Below are positions 1-4,970 of a stretch of 7,873 nt of DNA, one piece after another. Position 1 is the stretch's first letter, and each line of letters opens with the position of its first letter. The notes beneath the pieces are model-generated. The model saw only the letters and a list, made by a program, of their open reading frames with translations. It was not told the origin of the DNA and made no database searches. This DNA comes from Ruminococcus sp. (lineage in GTDB: Bacteria > Bacillota > Clostridia > Oscillospirales > Ruminococcaceae), in NCBI GenBank assembly GCA_003488415.1, contig DNLQ01000141.1, positions 1-7,873 of the forward strand, given 5' to 3'. Made by a program: the position numbers and the translations under genes.

Positions 1-163
1 CGATGAAGGCGGCAAGTATCAGAACGTAATAGTGAACGGAAAAAATATCGGAGAGATATTCTGCGCTCACACCGGCGACGGTGAATTCTCCGTAGTGAGC
101 GTGAATGCTGACCTTAAAAAAGGAAACAATGAAGTTACTGTCGAGGCTTCATGGGGCTGGACT
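1..163 (+). repeat. CBM35-coding segment duplicated at 5246-5408
   Basis: This stretch aligns without gaps, at a constant offset of 5245 bases, to 5246-5408 in the downstream mannanase gene. The first 25 bases are identical (1-25 and 5246-5270). Another identical run of 18 bases encodes ASWGWT (146-163 and 5391-5408). In between the DNA has diverged, while the protein remains about 61% identical over 59 residues by hand count. It is a shared carbohydrate-binding module rather than a mobile repeat, but the identical blocks could support recombination between the two genes. Confidence 0.85.
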
Positions 164-2272
164 GCCTTTGATGCACTTCTCATCGAGGAGGGCAGCTTTT
201 CGAGCTACTCCGGCGGCGGAAAGCTCTCCAACCCGAAGGCCTCCGCACAGGCGCAGTCCCTCTATAACTTCCTCTGCGATACCTACGGAAAGAATGTCAT
301 TTCCGGTCAGCAGGAATCCACATGGATGGGCAGCGACAACTATGAATTCGATATCATAAAGAATGCGAGCGGCAGATATCCGGCACTCAGGGGACTTGAC
401 TACATGGGCGATGACTTCTCCGGCTGCAACCGCCGCGCACAGAACTGGTACAGGCAGGGCGGCATCGTTACTATATGCTGGCACTGCGGCAGCAATTTCA
501 GCGGCAGCCATACCGAAGCGATGAACTCAGACCTCAACTGGAGCGCCGCTCTCACAGAGGGCACGACTGAGTACAATACCCTCATAGCCGGCATGGACAA
601 GGGCGCAAAGGCACTCCAGGAATTGCAGAAGGCCGGTGTCCCCGTTATCTGGAGACCGTTTCACGAATTTGACGGAAAGTGGTTCTGGTGGGGCAAGGGC
701 GGAGCCGAGAACTTCAAGAAGCTCTGGCGCATAATGTATGACCGCTACACAAACTACTGGGGACTTGACAACCTGATATGGAGCCTTGGCTACTGCGGCG
801 ATGTAAACAGCGGCTGGTATCCGGGCGACGAGTATGTTGACATCATCGGTGCAGATACCTATGTCAACCACACAGGCGCTCTCACTCCCATGTACAACAA
901 GACCGCACAGGTGGCAAACAAGCCTGTATGTCTCCACGAGAACGGACCTATCCCCGATCCCGAGAAGATGAAGGCCGAGGGCGCAAAGTGGCTCTGGTTC
1001 ATGACATGGCATACCTCCTTCATAGACAGCGATCCCATAAACACGGCTTCCTACCTGAAGCAGGTCTACAACAGCGATTATATGCTCACACTCGATGAGC
1101 TGCCTGATATATACCACTACGGCAGCAGCGCACCCTCCGGCGAGAGCGGAGATCCCGTATTTGAGATAGCTCCCGCAAAGGCGGTAAAAGGCGATGTCAA
1201 CGGAGACGGAAATACCAATACAGCCGATCTTGTAGCACTGGAGAAATGGCTGCTCGGTATGCCCGGCTCTGATATCGCCGACTGGAAGGCTGCGGACATG
1301 GACGGCAGCGGCGCAGTCGATACCTTTGATATGGTATTTCTCCGCAATGCGGTAACATCAGCATCTGCCACCGGACCGCAGCAGCCCGAGCAGCCTCAGC
1401 AGCCCGAGCAGCCTCAGACTCCTGTCTCCTCCTACAAGTATGATGCAGCAAAGAAGTATACGGAATACTCATGGGACTACAAGAACGCCAGCCCTCAGGC
1501 AGGAAAGGTCATCAAGGAGAGCTACAACGGCATAAACGGCATGAATTCGCTGAACGTCTACCTGCCCTACGGCTATGACGCAAACAAGAAGTACAACATA
1601 TTCTACTTCATGCACGGCATGGGCGACAGCGAGGATTCTCTCTTCTACAACGACAACGGTGAGGCTGTTCACCTGATAGATAATATGATAAGCAGGGGCG
1701 ATATCGAACCTATGATAATCGTTACGCCGTCATTCAACAAGGTAAGCTCCGATACCTTCTTCAATGCAGATAACTTCTGGAAGGAGTTCCGTGAGAGCGT
1801 AGTGCCTTTCGTTGAGGGCAAGTATTCCACCTATGCGGCATCCACCTCAAAGGAGGATATAGCAGCATCAAGGATGCACAGAGCCTACGGCGGCTTCTCA
1901 ATGGGAAGCGTGTCCACATGGGCGGTATTCGAGAACTGCGTTGATATCGTGGGCTACTTCATGCCGATGAGCGGCGCACATCACTGGGGCATCCGCAGCG
2001 CAGATCCCGGAGCACTTGCACAGGCCGTTGAAAAGGCAGGCCTGAAGAAGAACGAATACTTCATCATGTCAGCAACAGGCACATCCGACTTTGCATACAC
2101 CGAGCTTGCACCGCAGATAGAGAACATGAAGAAGCTCAGCCAGTTTGAGTACACCTCAGATTTCTCAAAGGGCAACCTCTGGTTCATAGTTGCAAACGGC
2201 GGAGAGCACGGCTGGTACTATGTAAGACAGTATATCTACAACTGCCTGCCGAATTTCTTCCGTCAGCAGTAA
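2..2272 (+). CDS. Cellulosomal beta-mannanase/esterase, CBM35-GH26-dockerin-CE1 (5' partial)
   Basis: The reading frame is open from base 2, so the start and signal peptide lie upstream; the GTG at 32 falls inside the CBM35 and is not a start. With residue 1 at base 2, 756 residues are visible. Residues 1-60 are the end of a CBM35 (ending EASWGWT), about 61% identical by hand count to the CBM35 of the gene at 4971. Residues 76-370 are a GH26 endo-beta-1,4-mannanase: the acid/base is Glu222 in WRPFHEFDG and the nucleophile Glu313 in CLHENGP. Residues 397-451 are a dockerin with two calcium-binding repeats (GDVNGDG and DMDGSG). A PQ-rich linker follows, then a CE1 alpha/beta-hydrolase esterase (about 478-756) with Ser633 in GFSMGS, Asp696 in GTSDFAY and His736 in GGEHGW. 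The protein should be secreted and cellulosome-bound, cutting mannan and removing ester groups (feruloyl or acetyl, unresolved). The dockerin is internal, between the two catalytic modules. Module families are secure; the ester specificity is not. Confidence 0.93.
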   Translation, partial: DEGGKYQNVIVNGKNIGEIFCAHTGDGEFSVVSVNADLKKGNNEVTVEASWGWTAFDALLIEEGSFSSYSGGGKLSNPKASAQAQSLYNFLCDTYGKNVISGQQESTWMGSDNYEFDIIKNASGRYPALRGLDYMGDDFSGCNRRAQNWYRQGGIVTICWHCGSNFSGSHTEAMNSDLNWSAALTEGTTEYNTLIAGMDKGAKALQELQKAGVPVIWRPFHEFDGKWFWWGKGGAENFKKLWRIMYDRYTNYWGLDNLIWSLGYCGDVNSGWYPGDEYVDIIGADTYVNHTGALTPMYNKTAQVANKPVCLHENGPIPDPEKMKAEGAKWLWFMTWHTSFIDSDPINTASYLKQVYNSDYMLTLDELPDIYHYGSSAPSGESGDPVFEIAPAKAVKGDVNGDGNTNTADLVALEKWLLGMPGSDIADWKAADMDGSGAVDTFDMVFLRNAVTSASATGPQQPEQPQQPEQPQTPVSSYKYDAAKKYTEYSWDYKNASPQAGKVIKESYNGINGMNSLNVYLPYGYDANKKYNIFYFMHGMGDSEDSLFYNDNGEAVHLIDNMISRGDIEPMIIVTPSFNKVSSDTFFNADNFWKEFRESVVPFVEGKYSTYAASTSKEDIAASRMHRAYGGFSMGSVSTWAVFENCVDIVGYFMPMSGAHHWGIRSADPGALAQAVEKAGLKKNEYFIMSATGTSDFAYTELAPQIENMKKLSQFEYTSDFSKGNLWFIVANGGEHGWYYVRQYIYNCLPNFFRQQ
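1379..1414 (+). repeat. Perfect 18-bp tandem repeat encoding PQ-rich linker
   Basis: Two exact in-frame copies of CAGCAGCCCGAGCAGCCT (1379-1396 and 1397-1414) encode QQPEQP twice, followed by a partial unit QTP. The repeat forms the flexible linker between the dockerin and the CE1 esterase. Such short coding repeats can expand or contract by slippage, changing linker length without a frameshift. The linkers of the downstream enzyme are instead Pro/Thr/Ser-rich, so the two proteins did not share their linker. Confidence 0.9.
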
Positions 2273-2373
2273 AACAGCGGAGAAACATCAATACGATCAT
2301 TCCACACTTCTTATACCTTATTCTCCATATACCATCTATCTGATCCGCCTCTCCCTTGGGTGCGGTCAGCAGG

Positions 2374-2401
2374 AACTCCGCAGCGATAATGCGGAGTTTT
2401 T
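2374..2401 (+). terminator. Rho-independent terminator after the GH26-CE1 gene
   Basis: A perfect 9-bp stem AACTCCGCA (2374-2382) / TGCGGAGTT (2390-2398) with a 7-nt loop runs into a T5 tract (2397-2401). It sits about 100 bases after the stop at 2272 and directly before the promoter of the regulator, so it should separate the two transcription units. The roughly 100 bases between the stop and the stem show no gene or other clear signal. Confidence 0.85.
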
Positions 2402-2406
2402 GCTTG

Positions 2407-2435
2407 TTGACGGGAAGGAAAAGCAGATGTATAAT
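2407..2435 (+). promoter_or_regulatory. Sigma-A promoter of the AraC-type regulator
   Basis: The -35 box TTGACG (2407-2412, 5/6 consensus) and the -10 box TATAAT (2430-2435, 6/6) are separated by exactly 17 bp. The predicted start is near 2442, which leaves a leader of only about 14 nt containing the ribosome binding site AAGGGG (2443-2448), 7 nt before the ATG at 2456. The near-consensus boxes suggest substantial activator-independent expression of the regulator. Confidence 0.8.
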
Positions 2436-2455
2436 TATATAAAAGGGGTGATACC

Positions 2456-4681
2456 ATGGATGCAAAAGGCAGGATAGCTGTGATACTTCCTCAGGTGAGC
2501 AGCAATACGGAGACCGGCTTCATAGATACTATACACAGGGGAGCCGTCAGATACGGCTATGATACCATAGTCCTGACCGGCGCCATAAACTACGTCGATC
2601 AGCATCTTGAGGCAACATACAGCAGAGGACAGAGGAATATCTACGACCTTATCATGCAGGGTGATTTCGACGGCTTCATCTTTGAAGCAAACCTCTTCTG
2701 CAGCGAGACTCAGCGCAGGCTCATACTCGATATGCTCAGGCAAAAGGGCAGACCGTGCGTAACGGTCAATTACGAACAGCCTTACTTCCCGTCAGTCTCA
2801 GCGGATGAGAGGATCCCGCTGTATCTCTCAGCAGAGCATCTCATAAAGGAGCACGGCTGCCGGAGACTGTACTGCATCGGCGGAAACAAAGGCCACAAGC
2901 CCTCGGAGGAGCGTATCGACGGCTTCCGGAAGGCTATGGAGGAGAACGGACTCCCCTGTGGTGATGACTGCATATTCTACGGCGATTACTGGCGTGATAT
3001 CCCGCACAGGATAGCCCTTGATATCGCAGAGGGCAGGCTTGATATGCCTGACGGCGTAGTATGCGGAAGCGATATCATGGCATCCGCGCTCTGCCGCACG
3101 CTTATGGATAACGGAGTAAGAGTGACGGAGGATATAAAGGTCACGGGCTGCGACGGAAGTGTCATCTCACAGAGCGAGCGCATCACACTTACGACTGTTG
3201 CAGGTCAGGAGAAGATAAACGGCGCCCTTGCGCTTGGCAGGCTGATGGAGCTTATGGGGGAGAGCACTGAAGGCATGGATATGCGGCCGGAGCTCATTAT
3301 AGGCGAGAGCTGCGGATGCGGGGCAGGGAATGATATGCCTGTCAACGGGAGCCTTTCCGATATAAGGGAGTATACCGGCACTGTCTTCGAGCTCCTTGAA
3401 CACCGCAAGACCAACAGCCACGGCGAGATAATCCGCAGAATGTCCGAGTGCAAGGATATCTATGACGTCACAGGCACCTTCATGGGCTGCTGCTATATGA
3501 TACCCACCGGCATAAGGGCGGAGCTCTGCCTGTGTGAGGACTGGTGCAGGGATATGAACGATCCGTCGGTATTCCGCACGAAAGGCCTCCCCGACAGGAT
3601 GGTGCTCGGCATCGAGGCCTGCTATGACAGCTGTGACAAGATGAAGGAGTTCATGACAAGGGACGTGTTCCCCTCGCTGAAAAAGCGTCATGAGCCCCGC
3701 CTGACCGTTGTGACCTCACTTCATTACAAGGGGCAGATATTCGGCTATGTCGGCTTCACCTACCGCAAGGCAGTACATATCGTCCTTGATGAGTTCTACA
3801 TGAGCTGGTGTGATGCGGTGAGCAGCGGCCTGAATACCGTGCAGAACCGTATGTACAAGGAATACGTGAACAAGCGCATAGAATCCCTGTCGGAGTTTGC
3901 GCCTGTCCTCGGTATCTACAACAAGCGCGGCCTGATAAGCAAGCTGATGAATATAATGGCAGAAAACAGCAATTCAGTCCTGACACTCACCCTGCTTTCC
4001 TATATCAGGGAGGAACGGGTGCGTTACAGCGTGCCGCCCATCAATACCATAGTGAATGCCATTCGTCTCTGTGACAGCCGTACTGTCCTTGCAAGCGTTG
4101 CTGATGATATCATAGCCGTAGTTGACAGCGCATCAGATGACAGGGAGTTTTCCCTCTCCTATGCGGTGAGAATTGCCGAAGCCGTCCATGAGTCCTACCG
4201 CGGAGCTGTTGATATCAAGCAGGAGAGGATAGTCTACGTGTCAGAGACCATATCAGCGGCAGATATATTCAGCATAGAAAGCCTGATAGGCAGCATGGAG
4301 GACAAGCTGAAAGGACGCATCATAAGCGCCGGTTCAGGCACGTTCAGCTACAGGGACAGCTTCAATGCGCTGAGGGATGATATATTCAGGCATCCGGAAA
4401 AGGAATGGAACATCGAGACCATTACCCGCAGCATCGGCCTTAGCAAGAGCCATTTCCACAGGATTTACAAGGAATTCTTCGGCACAAGCTGCAAGGAGGA
4501 TATCATCACCTCAAGAATGGACAAGGTCAGGTGGCTTCTGGAGAATACCTCCCTTTCTGTTGCACAGATCTCGGAAAAGTGCGGCTACTCGAATAACAGC
4601 CACTTCATCCGTCAGTTCAGCAGCAGGATGGGCATGACTCCCTCCGCCTACCGGAAAAGAAACGGACAAAAAAGCAAATAA
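2456..4681 (+). CDS. AraC-family regulator with LacI-like sensor and degenerate GGDEF-like domain
   Basis: This 741-residue protein lacks a signal peptide and membrane segments, so it should be a cytoplasmic transcription regulator. Residues about 5-275 resemble the ligand-binding domain of LacI/GalR proteins (type I periplasmic-binding fold), including CGSDIMASAL around Asp206 and VTEDIKVTGCDG, but there is no N-terminal LacI helix-turn-helix. GESCGCG at 283-289 matches a motif I recall from Clostridia proteins that join this sensor to GGDEF domains. Residues about 300-465 may be GAF-like and are cysteine-rich. From 482 the sequence APVLGIYNKRGL resembles a GGDEF start, but the signature is replaced by VADDI (548-552), so cyclase activity is unlikely. 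Residues about 640-741 form an AraC DNA-binding domain with two helix-turn-helices and the signature GYSNNSHFIRQF. The ATG at 2456 fits AAGGGG at 2443. Its place between two mannanase genes suggests control of mannan use; the ligand and targets are inferred. Confidence 0.9.
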   Translation: MDAKGRIAVILPQVSSNTETGFIDTIHRGAVRYGYDTIVLTGAINYVDQHLEATYSRGQRNIYDLIMQGDFDGFIFEANLFCSETQRRLILDMLRQKGRPCVTVNYEQPYFPSVSADERIPLYLSAEHLIKEHGCRRLYCIGGNKGHKPSEERIDGFRKAMEENGLPCGDDCIFYGDYWRDIPHRIALDIAEGRLDMPDGVVCGSDIMASALCRTLMDNGVRVTEDIKVTGCDGSVISQSERITLTTVAGQEKINGALALGRLMELMGESTEGMDMRPELIIGESCGCGAGNDMPVNGSLSDIREYTGTVFELLEHRKTNSHGEIIRRMSECKDIYDVTGTFMGCCYMIPTGIRAELCLCEDWCRDMNDPSVFRTKGLPDRMVLGIEACYDSCDKMKEFMTRDVFPSLKKRHEPRLTVVTSLHYKGQIFGYVGFTYRKAVHIVLDEFYMSWCDAVSSGLNTVQNRMYKEYVNKRIESLSEFAPVLGIYNKRGLISKLMNIMAENSNSVLTLTLLSYIREERVRYSVPPINTIVNAIRLCDSRTVLASVADDIIAVVDSASDDREFSLSYAVRIAEAVHESYRGAVDIKQERIVYVSETISAADIFSIESLIGSMEDKLKGRIISAGSGTFSYRDSFNALRDDIFRHPEKEWNIETITRSIGLSKSHFHRIYKEFFGTSCKEDIITSRMDKVRWLLENTSLSVAQISEKCGYSNNSHFIRQFSSRMGMTPSAYRKRNGQKSK

Positions 4682-4733
4682 AATGAGATAAAAGAATATT
4701 TACTGTAAGCCCTTTCCGTTGTATCCTAATATT

Positions 4734-4822
4734 AAGGAAACACGACAGCGCATATCTGCACAATAATGCCGGCTGTGTGACTGCTTCGGAATAACGATTC
4801 CTTTTGCTCCGGAGCTTTCCTT
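4734..4822 (+). ncRNA. Possible multibranched RNA fold in the regulator-GH5 gap
   Basis: Pairings seen by eye nest into one fold. An outer stem AAGGAAA (4734-4740) / TTTCCTT (4816-4822) is flush with CACgACAGC (4741-4749) / GCTGTGTG (4772-4779), which has one bulged G. Inside are a GGAAT/ATTCC hairpin (4788-4792/4797-4801) followed by T4, and the perfect palindrome GCTCCGGAGC (4806-4815) abutting the outer stem. A terminator follows at 4841. Weak promoter-like boxes TTTACT (4699) and TATCCT (4722), spaced 17 bp, precede it. It could be a small RNA, a structured 3' UTR of the regulator mRNA, or chance; no known RNA family was recognised. Confidence 0.2.
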
Positions 4823-4840
4823 GAAGGGCGGACAGATCAG

Positions 4841-4878
4841 AAAGACCGTATCATGAATGGTGCATGATACGGTCTTTT
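4841..4878 (+). terminator. Strong intrinsic terminator after the regulator gene
   Basis: A perfect 15-bp stem, AAAGACCGTATCATG (4841-4855) with CATGATACGGTCTTT (4863-4877), closes a 7-nt loop, AATGGTG. The right arm ends in a T4 run (4875-4878), then GTTATG. It lies 160 bases after the regulator stop and insulates the GH5 gene from read-through, so that gene should depend on its own promoter. The left arm begins with only three A residues, so termination in the reverse direction would be weaker. Confidence 0.85.
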
Positions 4879-4879
4879 G

Positions 4880-4917
4880 TTATGGGATAAAAATGCAGTA
4901 TTATGGCAGATTACACT
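4880..4917 (+). promoter_or_regulatory. Candidate AraC-type tandem operator upstream of the GH5 gene
   Basis: TTATGG occurs at 4880-4885 and again at 4901-4906, exactly 21 bp apart (two helical turns) in the same orientation. Aligned over 21 positions, the two copies share 11 bases by hand count, and the second copy ends next to the weak -35 region. AraC-family activators typically bind two direct half-sites about 21 bp apart beside or overlapping the -35. The regulator encoded just upstream is the obvious candidate ligand for the site. This rests on one short repeat, so it is suggestive only. Confidence 0.3.
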
Positions 4918-4918
4918 A

Positions 4919-4947
4919 TTTAACCGGCCTTCTTTATGTTGTATAAT
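4919..4947 (+). promoter_or_regulatory. Promoter of the GH5-esterase gene with weak -35
   Basis: A perfect -10 TATAAT lies at 4942-4947. At 17-bp spacing the -35 is TTTAAC (4919-4924), only about 3/6 consensus, a pattern common in promoters that need an activator. The predicted transcription start is near 4954, giving a very short leader that begins at the ribosome binding site. The organisation parallels the promoter at 2407-2435. Confidence 0.6.
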
Positions 4948-4953
4948 CAGGGT

Positions 4954-4961
4954 AAAGGAGG
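4954..4961 (+). promoter_or_regulatory. Ribosome binding site fixing the start at 4971
   Basis: AAAGGAGG is an almost perfect Shine-Dalgarno sequence. It touches the in-frame ATG at 4962 with no spacer, which is unfavourable, but lies 9 nt before the ATG at 4971. Starting at 4971 also gives a clean signal peptide (MKKIITAILAAA), so 4971 is preferred and the three residues MIR are dropped. Confidence 0.85.
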
Positions 4962-4970
4962 ATGATCCGT

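Noticed and set aside
32..34. GTG as start codon of the first gene
   Set aside because: The frame is open to the window edge and the residues before it (DEGGKYQNVI) match the CBM35 of the downstream enzyme, so the codon is an internal Val.
527..1117. 196-residue minus-strand open frame
   Set aside because: It lies fully inside the GH26 coding region, has no recognisable domain, and is explained by codon bias on the opposite strand.
1379..1414. Short tandem repeat as a CRISPR or regulatory array
   Set aside because: Two contiguous in-frame copies without spacers encode a PQ linker inside a protein.
4682..4840. tRNA or known riboswitch in the regulator-GH5 gap
   Set aside because: No acceptor/T-loop pattern or recognised riboswitch core was found, and the terminator at 4841 lies before the promoter of the next gene, so the segment is not its leader.
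4962..4964. ATG at 4962 as start of the GH5 gene
   Set aside because: It directly abuts AAAGGAGG with no spacer; the ATG at 4971 has a 9-nt spacer and begins a typical signal peptide.
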